DNA of 64,000 nt. Origin: Nonlabens sp. MB-3u-79 (GTDB lineage Bacteria > Bacteroidota > Bacteroidia > Flavobacteriales > Flavobacteriaceae). The notes under the pieces were generated by a model. It was not told the origin of the DNA, ran no database searches, and saw only the letters and a program-made list of their open reading frames with translations. The stretch is from the NCBI RefSeq assembly GCF_002831625.1, contig NZ_CP025116.1, positions 2,967,501 through 3,031,500 on the forward strand. The letters run 5' to 3'. Below, piece by piece: positions 25,111 through 33,506 of the stretch. Every line of letters begins with the position of its first letter. The first letter of the stretch is position 1. Position numbers and translations under genes: made by a program.

Positions 25111-25794
25111 ATGAAATACATTCTCGAAGCCCGAAATATCGATAAATATTTTAAAAAACCCATGTCTTTTCAAGTTCTTAAAGACATTTCCTTCGGTATC
25201 AAAAAAGGAGAATTTACATCGATCATGGGTAAATCTGGTTGTGGAAAATCTACCTTATTGTATATTCTCTCCACCATGGATACCGACTATAAAGGAGCCT
25301 TGTATTTTAACAACAGCCTAATTACAGGTCAGGATAAAAAGTTCTTATCTCGTTTTAGAAATGAGCACATAGGTTTTGTATTCCAGTTTCATTATTTACT
25401 AGCTGAATTTAGCGTACTAGAGAACGTCATGTTACCTGCAAAAAAATTAGCTAAATTTTCCAATGAGGAAATAGAATTTAAAGCAATCGAAAAGCTGAGA
25501 ATGTTAGGGATTGAAAAACTGGCTCTTAAAAAAGCTTCACAAATATCTGGTGGTGAAAAACAGCGGGTAGCTATTGCCAGAGCTCTTATCAATGAACCTT
25601 CAATTATTATGGGGGATGAACCTACAGGTAATTTAGACAGTCACAATGCATCAAATGTTTTTGATATTTTTAAAGAGCTGAGTCTAAATGACGGGTTGTC
25701 ATTACTCATCGTCACGCATGACCATGATTTTGCAAATAAAACAGATCGTATTATCGAGATGAGTGATGGTCGTATTATTGATGGTTTATCATAA
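25111..25794 (+). CDS. LolD/MacB-type ABC ATPase
   Basis: 227 residues: Walker A GKSGCGKST, Q-loop FVFQFHY, signature SGGEKQRVAIARAL, Walker B IIMGDEPTGN and the switch His in VTHDHDFA. It lies one base after the permease and completes the exporter operon. Confidence 0.92.
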   Translation: MKYILEARNIDKYFKKPMSFQVLKDISFGIKKGEFTSIMGKSGCGKSTLLYILSTMDTDYKGALYFNNSLITGQDKKFLSRFRNEHIGFVFQFHYLLAEFSVLENVMLPAKKLAKFSNEEIEFKAIEKLRMLGIEKLALKKASQISGGEKQRVAIARALINEPSIIMGDEPTGNLDSHNASNVFDIFKELSLNDGLSLLIVTHDHDFANKTDRIIEMSDGRIIDGLS

Positions 25795-25927
25795 GTGTTG
25801 CATATGTAAGCTAGACTGCTGCTGCTATAAAAATAGGCCTCCCTTAATGTATAGCGCATACAACACAGATGTTACAACCGCTATTTAAAATATGAAATAG
25901 AATTTATAATAATTAAAATAGTCACTC

Positions 25928-26692
25928 ATGAAAATAGGATTGGCACTTTCTGGTGGTATCAAAGGCATTGCTCATATAGGCACCCTCAAAGCAATCAATG
26001 AACAGGGTATTAAAATAGATCAGATCTCAGGAACCAGTGCTGGAGCTATAGTAGGCGCCCTGTATGCAGCAGGACATTCTTGGGAAGATATTTTAGAGTT
26101 CTTTACTCAAACTTCTGTTTTTGATATTAGTAAGTTTGCTTACGGCAAGCCTGGATTTATAGACACTATAAAGTTTGAGAAAGATTTGAGACATTACCTA
26201 CCAGATAATTCTTTTGAAAAATTAAACATACCTCTCACCATTACAGCCACCGAAATTAAAAGTGGAAAGTTAAAAGTTTTTCAACAAGGCGAGCTTATAC
26301 AACCGATCCTCGCCTCATTCGCTTTCCCAGGTGTTCTCACGCCCATAGAGATCGATGGTACTTTCTACTTTGACGGTGGCGTGATCGATGATTTTCCAGT
26401 AGAGTATTTAATGGATTCGTGTGATTATATCATAGGATCTTATGCAAATCCATTGACTGATATTTCTATAGCATCTTTAGAACATTCCTATCAAGTTCTC
26501 AATAGAGCCTTTGAAATAAATCTGCATCATCGAGCACATAAGAAATTTCATAACTGTGATATTCTGATATGTCCGCAAGACTTGTCTCATTATACCACAT
26601 TCAGCATACGTAACATCAATAACATATTTGAACTGGGATATCGAGAAGCTCATCAACAACTCCTACACTTTAAAAATAAACTAGAATATTAA
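25928..26692 (+). CDS. Patatin-like phospholipase
   Basis: 254 residues: oxyanion loop ALSGGIKGIAHIG, nucleophile motif GTSAG (Ser near residue 38) and the catalytic Asp in DGGVIDDFP. This is the Ser-Asp dyad of patatin/RssA-type lipid acyl hydrolases. No signal peptide. It lies 133 bp after the exporter genes and may have its own promoter. Confidence 0.9.
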   Translation: MKIGLALSGGIKGIAHIGTLKAINEQGIKIDQISGTSAGAIVGALYAAGHSWEDILEFFTQTSVFDISKFAYGKPGFIDTIKFEKDLRHYLPDNSFEKLNIPLTITATEIKSGKLKVFQQGELIQPILASFAFPGVLTPIEIDGTFYFDGGVIDDFPVEYLMDSCDYIIGSYANPLTDISIASLEHSYQVLNRAFEINLHHRAHKKFHNCDILICPQDLSHYTTFSIRNINNIFELGYREAHQQLLHFKNKLEY

Positions 26693-26891
26693 GGAGTAGA
26701 GATAGGTGTATAAAATTGAGATTTATCTTTTATAGTAGCAAATAACTATTCTAAAGATCAGCGCACACGGAATAGGTGGTAATTTCTGCGTTCCTTAATC
26801 ATATTCAAATTCTGAAACTTTATATTAAGCCCTTTTTATCTGGGCCTGATCCTATTTCTCAAAAAAAGGATCCTACTTATTCCAAAGCGCA

Positions 26892-27896
26892 TTATTCACC
26901 TTGTTTTATAGCGGCTTTATTTGCAGCCTCCTTTCGAGCTTTTCGCTCAAGTTTATTGAAATATCCTCTAAAAAGAATATTATGTTGTAAAGCTTCCATG
27001 TTTTGATTTAAACGCTCACTACTTTGTTGGATTTCGCGAACGGTGGCCTCAATATCTTTAGGGAGAAGCGTATCGTTTATGATATAGTTAAGCGTTCCTT
27101 TGCTGTTTTCAACCTCCGTCAGGAAGCTTTGCAATTGTTCTGTCACAACAACTAATTGCTCACTGGAGACCTCTACATTTTTAATCGCATTCTGTACCGT
27201 ATTTCCAGAAATAGAGTCTGAAAATAGCGTGTAGGCAACAGTTCCTTCTTTATTTAATAGTTTTGAAAACTCTTGAATCTCGCTTAAACTTTTTGAAGCT
27301 AGCGCTGTGCTGCGTTTTATTTGGGCTACAGATTCTTGTAAATCATTTGCGGTTTGTGGATCATTTAAAAGCAAGGCAAGTGTTCCTTCTCCTTCTAATA
27401 TTTGGGATGTTATTTTAAGTAAATCCTCCGTGAGCAGCGCCGCATTTTGATTGGTCACGCTCAAAGTAGAAAGCATATCGTCAGTCGCAATTTTATTGCT
27501 GGTCTGCAAGGTATCGCCAGTTATTACAGGTAAAGCATTGCCTTTTTTAGGTGCAATATTAACGATCATATTACCTACTAGACCATCAGACCCAATAGAA
27601 GCAATCGCATTTTTATGTATAAAAGTCAGGGTTTGCTTTTTTATGCGCATTTCTACTAGTATAGTAGAATCTGATGTCATCATTATTTCGCTAACCGTTC
27701 CTACATCAATACCAGAAAAGCGCACGTTATTACCTATTTGGAGTCCGTTTACATTTTGGAACTCTGCTTTAAGAATCATATTATTTTGAAATAAATGCTG
27801 CCGCTTACCTATGAAATAGAGTGCCAAAATAAGAAGTGTAGTTGAGATAACTACAAAAACACCTAGATTCCATTTTTGTTTTGCTGTTTTTACCAT
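26892..27896 (-). CDS. MlaD/MCE-type lipid-binding protein
   Basis: 334 residues: an N-terminal transmembrane helix (WNLGVFVVISTTLLILALYFIG), an MCE domain (about 40-120: FQNVNGLQIGNNVRFSGIDVGTVSEI) and a long helical, coiled-coil tail. It is the substrate-binding part of the Mla-type ABC system encoded with the next two genes, which moves phospholipids between the membranes. Confidence 0.9.
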   Translation of the reverse strand: MVKTAKQKWNLGVFVVISTTLLILALYFIGKRQHLFQNNMILKAEFQNVNGLQIGNNVRFSGIDVGTVSEIMMTSDSTILVEMRIKKQTLTFIHKNAIASIGSDGLVGNMIVNIAPKKGNALPVITGDTLQTSNKIATDDMLSTLSVTNQNAALLTEDLLKITSQILEGEGTLALLLNDPQTANDLQESVAQIKRSTALASKSLSEIQEFSKLLNKEGTVAYTLFSDSISGNTVQNAIKNVEVSSEQLVVVTEQLQSFLTEVENSKGTLNYIINDTLLPKDIEATVREIQQSSERLNQNMEALQHNILFRGYFNKLERKARKEAANKAAIKQGE

Positions 27897-27902
27897 AGGA
27901 CT

Positions 27903-28655
27903 TTATTTAAAAAAAGCACGCACTTGAGGATCTGTGCTGCTGAATAGTTCTTGAAAGGTTCCCTCGATATAATTCTTCCCCTGTATCAGTAAAATAACTC
28001 GGTCTGCAACCACTCGAGCACAATCCACATCGTGTGTAATGATCAGTGCAGAGGTGCCATAACTGTCTTGAATACTCTTCATCAGTGCAATTATTTCCTT
28101 TGCTGTTATAGGATCTAATCCAGTAGTAGGCTCATCATAAATGATAATACTAGGGTTTAATATTAATGCTCGTGCAAGAGCTACTCTTCTTTTCATTCCT
28201 CCAGACAGCTCATTAGGCATAAGATCTATAGCATTTAAAAGCCCTACACTTTTTAATGCCTGTTGGACCAGCTTTTCAGTAGTTTCATGTATGTGCAAGC
28301 GTTTTTTGTGTTTGCGCAATGGAAATTCTAAATTTTCTCTTACCGTCATAGAATCATACAAAGCACTTCCTTGAAAGAGAAAACCTATTTCTGTGCGTAA
28401 CATATCCAGCGATTCCTGATTTAAAGATGTAATGTCCTTATTTTTAATGGTAATGCGGCCACTATCTGCTTCCATAAGACCTACGAGACACTTCACCATT
28501 ACTGATTTTCCAGATCCGGATTTCCCCATGACAACGAGGTTTTCACCTTTGAACAATTGGAGGTTAAAATGATCCAGTACTTTATTAGTACCAAAGGATT
28601 TTTGCAACTCGCTTATTGCTAAAACGACCTCTCTATGTTCCATACTATCTGTCAT
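27903..28655 (-). CDS. MlaF-type ABC ATPase
   Basis: 250 residues: Walker A GKSGSGKSV, signature LSGGMKRRVALARAL, Walker B IIIYDEPTTGLDP, switch THDVDCA. Start at 28655 overlaps the permease stop by 4 bp; a Met four codons in is an alternative. It powers the MCE system with MlaE- and MlaD-like partners. Confidence 0.92.
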   Translation of the reverse strand: MTDSMEHREVVLAISELQKSFGTNKVLDHFNLQLFKGENLVVMGKSGSGKSVMVKCLVGLMEADSGRITIKNKDITSLNQESLDMLRTEIGFLFQGSALYDSMTVRENLEFPLRKHKKRLHIHETTEKLVQQALKSVGLLNAIDLMPNELSGGMKRRVALARALILNPSIIIYDEPTTGLDPITAKEIIALMKSIQDSYGTSALIITHDVDCARVVADRVILLIQGKNYIEGTFQELFSSTDPQVRAFFK

Positions 28656-29434
28656 ATTTCAAAAAATATATCTGATATAAAAACGGCAATAAAGTCTACC
28701 ACAAAAAGAATCATAGAGGCATAGACTACAGCAGAGTTAGATGCTTTTCCCACTCCTGCAGTTCCTTTCTCACAATAATAACCCTTATAACATCCTACTA
28801 AACCTATTACAAAACCAAAGAAAAACGACTTTATGGTTGCTGGTACCACATCATTAAATGTGATCGCATCAAAAACTTTATTAAAATACAATACAAAAGA
28901 AACACCTCCTTTTAAATACTCTACCAGCGCAGAACCAAACAAGGCTACTGCATCGCCAAAGATGATGAGCAGCGGCAACATTAAGGTTGTCGCTGTTATA
29001 CGAGTCACCACTAAATATTTAAAGGGGTTGGTACCAGAAACTTCCATGGCGTCTATTTGTTCTGTCACCCTCATGGAACCTATCTCTGCTCCCATGCCGG
29101 AGGCTATTTTTCCTGCACAAACCAGCGCTGTAATGACTGGCCCTATTTCTCTTACTATAGAGATACCTACCATCGATGGCATCCATGAAACCGCGCCAAA
29201 CTGTGCTAGTGTAGGTCTGGATTGTAAAGTGAAAACCAGACCTAGAATAAAGCCGGTCACCGCTACTAAGAGCAATGATTTGTTTCCTACTACATAGCAT
29301 TGCCTCAATAACTCCCTCCATTCAAATGGTATCGTAAAAAAAGATTTAAAATATCTTTTTACAAATAAAGTCATATCGCCTATTTCGACAAGTACGTTAT
29401 GAGTTTTATCTGCTATGTTTAAAGATGAGGCCAT
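28652..29434 (-). CDS. MlaE-type ABC permease
   Basis: 260 residues with five to six hydrophobic helices and the MlaE signature: VREIGPVITALVCAGKIASGMGAEIGSM with the EQIDAMEV box. First gene of the mlaEFD-type operon behind CRP-box promoter P10. It places retained outer-membrane lipid balance under the same control as the USPs. Confidence 0.92.
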   Translation of the reverse strand: MASSLNIADKTHNVLVEIGDMTLFVKRYFKSFFTIPFEWRELLRQCYVVGNKSLLLVAVTGFILGLVFTLQSRPTLAQFGAVSWMPSMVGISIVREIGPVITALVCAGKIASGMGAEIGSMRVTEQIDAMEVSGTNPFKYLVVTRITATTLMLPLLIIFGDAVALFGSALVEYLKGGVSFVLYFNKVFDAITFNDVVPATIKSFFFGFVIGLVGCYKGYYCEKGTAGVGKASNSAVVYASMILFVVDFIAVFISDIFFEI

Positions 29435-29448
29435 TGTTTGTATCTCTT

Positions 29449-29491
29449 CAAATTTAAAGCAGTGGGTACGTGAAGAATATGATATAAATCA
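29449..29491 (-). promoter_or_regulatory. CRP-box class II promoter P10 (mla-type operon)
   Basis: Minus-strand box TGATTTATATCAT (core 29480-29491), 23-bp gap, perfect -7 element TAAATTTG (29449-29456), start codon at 29434. Confidence 0.8.
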
Positions 29492-29526
29492 GTAAAGGTT
29501 CTTTAAAGCTTCAAGTCATCAATGAA

Positions 29527-29548
29527 TTCCGCTTTCGCGAAAGCGGAA
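29527..29548. repeat. Palindrome GCTTTCGCGAAAGC, 22-bp copy (6 of 14)
   Basis: 22-bp perfect palindrome with TTCC/GGAA arms, intergenic, 36 bp upstream of CRP box P10. Confidence 0.95.
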
Positions 29549-29663
29549 CAAACACATTATACGTCTTGCGCAATATGGCATCATGATTTAAAGACCAATG
29601 CATAGGAGAAGCTTGGTTTGAATGCAAAAAAAAAGAACATGTCTGGGCAGGGGTAACTTCTTA

Positions 29664-30512
29664 TTACTGATGACAAGTCCTTAATATTAAAATAGGTAGC
29701 CTTGCCATATTGACAATTTTTGACAGATGAGAATTAGAAAATATGCGATCGATAAAAGATTCTTTATGGGCCGACAGGACTTGCATTTGAATAGCTAGTC
29801 TTTGCATAGATTCTTCAATTACAGCAATGGGTTCTTCGTCTATATGAATTTCATAAACCACTGGGGTACCGTGAAAGTATTTTATAATGTCCTCCTGTTC
29901 CTTTTTATAATCAATAGATTCAATGACAAAACCATAATTAAGACGCATTACATGTATGATTGATTTACATTTTTTAACGAGCTGTAAAAAAGGATCTTTT
30001 CCACATTCGTCAAATAAATCATCATAATCCAATAAATACTCAATGTTTCTCGGGTTTACAAACACAAAGCCTTCTGGAACCGCCAGCAATGGACACTCCG
30101 TGTTGTGTATAATGCGCAAGGTGTGCGAACTAAATATAGACTCCATAATATCGCTCTTACCATTGGTGCCGCATACGATCAAATCAATGTTGTAGTTCTC
30201 TACGGCATCATTAATGGCAGTTGTAAAAACATCATAATCCACTATAGTATGAAAATTAAAATCTTCTTTTTTAGTTTGCTTTATCAGCTGCTCTTTGGCC
30301 TCTTTAAGGCTTGCCATATTATCTCCTAGCAAGGCCGAAGAAATATTATCTTTAGGATTTGCTATCATGAGGTCATCCATGGTATATTCCCAAAATTTTT
30401 GAATACTCAACAGGTGAAAATTACATTTTTGGCCTTTAAAAAGCTTTAGGGCATACTCATGTGCGTTTTCAGATTTCAGAGTAAAATCGGTAAGTAGTAA
30501 AATGTTATTCAT
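29664..30512 (-). CDS. Universal stress protein, divergent (USP7)
   Basis: 282 residues, tandem UspA domains; NNILLLTDFTLKSENAHEYA opens domain 1. Its nucleotide signature is altered (CGTNGKSDIMESIFSSHT; the third Gly is Ser), so ATP binding is uncertain. It stands 16 kb from the other USP genes but has the same promoter type (P11). Confidence 0.8.
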   Translation of the reverse strand: MNNILLLTDFTLKSENAHEYALKLFKGQKCNFHLLSIQKFWEYTMDDLMIANPKDNISSALLGDNMASLKEAKEQLIKQTKKEDFNFHTIVDYDVFTTAINDAVENYNIDLIVCGTNGKSDIMESIFSSHTLRIIHNTECPLLAVPEGFVFVNPRNIEYLLDYDDLFDECGKDPFLQLVKKCKSIIHVMRLNYGFVIESIDYKKEQEDIIKYFHGTPVVYEIHIDEEPIAVIEESMQRLAIQMQVLSAHKESFIDRIFSNSHLSKIVNMARLPILILRTCHQ

Positions 30513-30533
30513 CCTGATTTCATTTTAAAGAAT

Positions 30534-30576
30534 TAAAATTAACAGGAATGAGTCAGGAAAAACATGATAAATATCA
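30534..30576 (-). promoter_or_regulatory. CRP-box class II promoter P11 (USP7)
   Basis: Minus-strand box TGATATTTATCAT (core 30565-30576), 23-bp gap, -7 element TAATTTTA (30534-30541), start codon at 30512. Confidence 0.8.
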
Positions 30577-30656
30577 ATGTCTGTAAGTACTCAATTTTAA
30601 GTCCGTTGACGCAATTAAACGCCAGCTTTTAGGATGTTTTTGCTTAAAATAACATG

Positions 30657-32882
30657 TTATAATTCCTGCAACAAGCTATGTAGTAAATGCTCTGTTACAT
30701 AAGGTTTAACAATAATAGAATTCACACCATAGCAGTACACTTCGTTTTCTGGATCTTCAAAGTCTGTTGCTGTTAAGGCTATAATAGGAGTCTTTTTATC
30801 AAACTCTCGTATCTTCTGACTTGCCTCAATACCATTCATTACAGGCATATTGATATCCATAAGTATAAAATCAAATGATTCTTTTTGAACTATTTCTACC
30901 GCTTCCTTACCATTACTAGCGGTATGGTGCGCCATAAAATATTGCTCCAATATCTTTTGCGTTACTATCTGGTTGATTTTATTATCATCTACTATCAGCA
31001 CCTTTTTATTCTCTAAAGAAGCTATGTTTATTAATGGGGCTTGTTGCAGTTGTTGCTCTTTTTCTCCTATATGAATATCCAAAATAAATGAAAAAGTAGT
31101 ACCCTGATTAAAAACACTATCCATATGAAGAGAAGAACTTAGAATACTTAATATTTTATTTACTATGGGCAAGCCTAAACCAGTGCCATTCATTTCTTGA
31201 TGATAAGAGTCCTTTACCTGAGTAAATTCTTCAAAAACACTTTTCTGGTCGTCAGGGTGAATACCTCTTCCTGAATCCTTAATCTCAAAGAAGAGTCGTA
31301 TCTTTTCTCCTGTTTGTTCTAGGCTATTAATTTTAATACTAATCTTTCCATCTTCTGTAAACTTACTGGCATTACTCATCAAATTCATAAGAACTTGAGA
31401 TATTTTCATCTTATCTCCATAAAGAATAGGTGGAATACTCGAGTCTAATTCTATGAGAACTTTATTGTTATGTTTTTCATTTAAAAATGTAAAAGTTTGA
31501 ATGATATTTTCTAAAAGTACCGACAAGTCAAAATGCATTTCCGTTAGTGCATGCCCCTTTTTAGAGGAGAATTTATTGATATGAAGCACGTCATTTACTA
31601 AAGCGAGTAGGTAATCTGCCGAAAATTTCAAGGAATTAAATTCATCTTTATATCCAGACAATTTGGGGTTTTTTAAAAACGAAGTTGACAAACCTACGAT
31701 TCCATACAATGGAGTTCTTAATTCATGGCTTATCGTCGATAGAAAACGCGTATTGCTTTTGGCTAATTTTTCAGATTTTTCTTTAGCTTCTAAATATTGA
31801 CTATTCTTTGCTACCAGGCCATTTAACAACCGCTCTCTCTTATTTTTTGCCTTAAATAATAGTATGATCACTAAAAGGAAAAGGACCGCAACGACTATAA
31901 GGAAAATAAGCAGGATTTGATCTACAGAGGCTTTTTGAGTAACCAGTTCATTTTCTAGTTGAGAGGCTCTGAGGTCTTGCTCTATTTTGTCTAGCTGTAC
32001 TTCTGTTCTTGCAATTTGCTGTTGTTTGATCTTATCCTTTTCATACCGGACCTCTTTTAAGGAATCATAGACTTTATGAACTTCTGGTAACTTTTCATAT
32101 TGCCCCATACGCTCATAAGCAATCATTAAATTCTTGTAGTTGCCTAATCGATAATTTTCATCATAAGCCTCTTTATATTTTAATGATTCTAAAATATTTT
32201 CAATAGATTCTTTAGGATTATTTTCAAGTAAAAGAATACCTGCTTTTATAAAATTAGTAGTTCCCAAATAGGTTTTGCGGCGAGCTGCCATCACTTCTAT
32301 GTCTATCTTGCCCTCTATTTGCTTTAAGTGGTACCTAGCAAGTTGAGGCTTACGAAGGTCTACATATAACTCTGCTAGGTTATGATGTAAAATAAAATTA
32401 ATTTGATCGTGTCTATCATTCTGGTACTCATAAGCTAATCCTTTTTTAAGGTAAGCCACTGCTTTATAAGCATCTGTCTCAAAATAAGTGTTTCCTAAAT
32501 TCACATAAGTAATGAGTATACTTAACGTATCTTTTTGCTCTTTTGCAACTTTAAGTGCTTCCTTAAAAAAGAGTTCGGCATTAACGGTGTCGTCTAATTT
32601 TATAAATGAATTCCCCAATATATTACGAAATCTACGTTCTAAATCGTAGGCGCTTATATTTCGGGCATTTTTAATAAGCACTGGGGTTTTTTCCAAAATC
32701 TGATTATAGTAACCCTTGTTAAAATAATCCAATAATTCATAGGATATCGAGTCTAGTTGTTGCTCGGTATAAGTAATAGGATTAGTAGAATATGACGAAG
32801 ACTGACGGTATGCTTCCTGAGAAAAGGATAGGCTTATGCTAAGTAAGATACACCAAAGTGCGACTGTAATTTTTTGGGCCAT
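30657..32882 (-). CDS. TPR hybrid sensor histidine kinase with receiver
   Basis: 741 residues: signal peptide, a periplasmic TPR-like region (about 40-290), a coiled coil, one transmembrane helix (around 320-345), HisKA (ISHELRTPLYGIVG), HATPase (NLMSNASKFTEDG, DSGRGIHP, GTGLGLPIV) and a C-terminal receiver with D676 in LMDINMPVMNG. Such kinases sense signals through the TPR part and often relay to separate regulators. No partner is encoded nearby; the target is unknown. Confidence 0.9.
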   Translation of the reverse strand: MAQKITVALWCILLSISLSFSQEAYRQSSSYSTNPITYTEQQLDSISYELLDYFNKGYYNQILEKTPVLIKNARNISAYDLERRFRNILGNSFIKLDDTVNAELFFKEALKVAKEQKDTLSILITYVNLGNTYFETDAYKAVAYLKKGLAYEYQNDRHDQINFILHHNLAELYVDLRKPQLARYHLKQIEGKIDIEVMAARRKTYLGTTNFIKAGILLLENNPKESIENILESLKYKEAYDENYRLGNYKNLMIAYERMGQYEKLPEVHKVYDSLKEVRYEKDKIKQQQIARTEVQLDKIEQDLRASQLENELVTQKASVDQILLIFLIVVAVLFLLVIILLFKAKNKRERLLNGLVAKNSQYLEAKEKSEKLAKSNTRFLSTISHELRTPLYGIVGLSTSFLKNPKLSGYKDEFNSLKFSADYLLALVNDVLHINKFSSKKGHALTEMHFDLSVLLENIIQTFTFLNEKHNNKVLIELDSSIPPILYGDKMKISQVLMNLMSNASKFTEDGKISIKINSLEQTGEKIRLFFEIKDSGRGIHPDDQKSVFEEFTQVKDSYHQEMNGTGLGLPIVNKILSILSSSLHMDSVFNQGTTFSFILDIHIGEKEQQLQQAPLINIASLENKKVLIVDDNKINQIVTQKILEQYFMAHHTASNGKEAVEIVQKESFDFILMDINMPVMNGIEASQKIREFDKKTPIIALTATDFEDPENEVYCYGVNSIIVKPYVTEHLLHSLLQEL

Positions 32883-33411
32883 AATATCCTTAAAATATAT
32901 GCTGGGATTTGTTTACGCTCGCACTAAAATACTCTATGTTTCAAATTTATCATCATTTACAGCGGGTCTTTTTAATTTAAAATTAACACGCATTCACCTA
33001 CTCTGTATTATATACTTGATAATCAGGTTTTTATGTGTATTTCAAATTTATCTTAACCCACAAAAGCAGCCTGTCCTTCTTGTATTCTGACAGCATTACT
33101 CACTGGTTGTTAAGTTTTTACCTTGTTATCATTGGATGGAGCGTTACCTCTTTTATGAAAGTTTCGCTTTCGCGAAAGCGGTAGATTTAAAAACATCTAA
33201 ACCCAATATTAATTATACCTCAGGAAAGATAAAATGAAAGTATTGAAAAACCAATAAATATCATAAAAAGATCCATTTTCTATCTTCAAAATGGCACACT
33301 CCTCTCTTGTTGACAATTAGCTTTAAAAGCTTACCCGTTATCTGGAATCGATTTACAGCCTTAACAAAGAATAGCTTAGTGAGGCTTTCAAATAAAAACA
33401 GCTTCATTAAA
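32883..33411. other. Intergenic region without a recognised gene
   Basis: AT-rich DNA between the hybrid kinase and the tricorn gene. It contains one palindrome copy (33165-33180) and short open frames without start signals or recognisable similarity. I see no RNA gene. Confidence 0.5.
33165..33180. repeat. Palindrome GCTTTCGCGAAAGC (7 of 14)
   Basis: 16-bp perfect copy, intergenic. Confidence 0.95.
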
Positions 33412-33442
33412 AAAAGGAGTTACTAGATCAGTAACTCCTTTT
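33408..33442 (-). terminator. Terminator of the tricorn protease gene
   Basis: 13-bp perfect stem AAAAGGAGTTACT/AGTAACTCCTTTT with a 5-nt loop; the minus strand continues with T residues. A second 8-bp stem CCGTTTTC/GAAAACGG (33461-33495) lies between it and the stop codon. Confidence 0.85.
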
Positions 33443-33506
33443 AAAGTGATTTATAAAGTCCCGTTTTCGCACAACGACTACCGGCAGGAAAACGGTATTA
33501 TTAATA

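Noticed and set aside
26821..26880. Terminator between the patatin and mlaD-type genes
   Set aside because: The stems GCCC/GGGC and GATCCT/AGGATC are short and lack a good T run, so not called.
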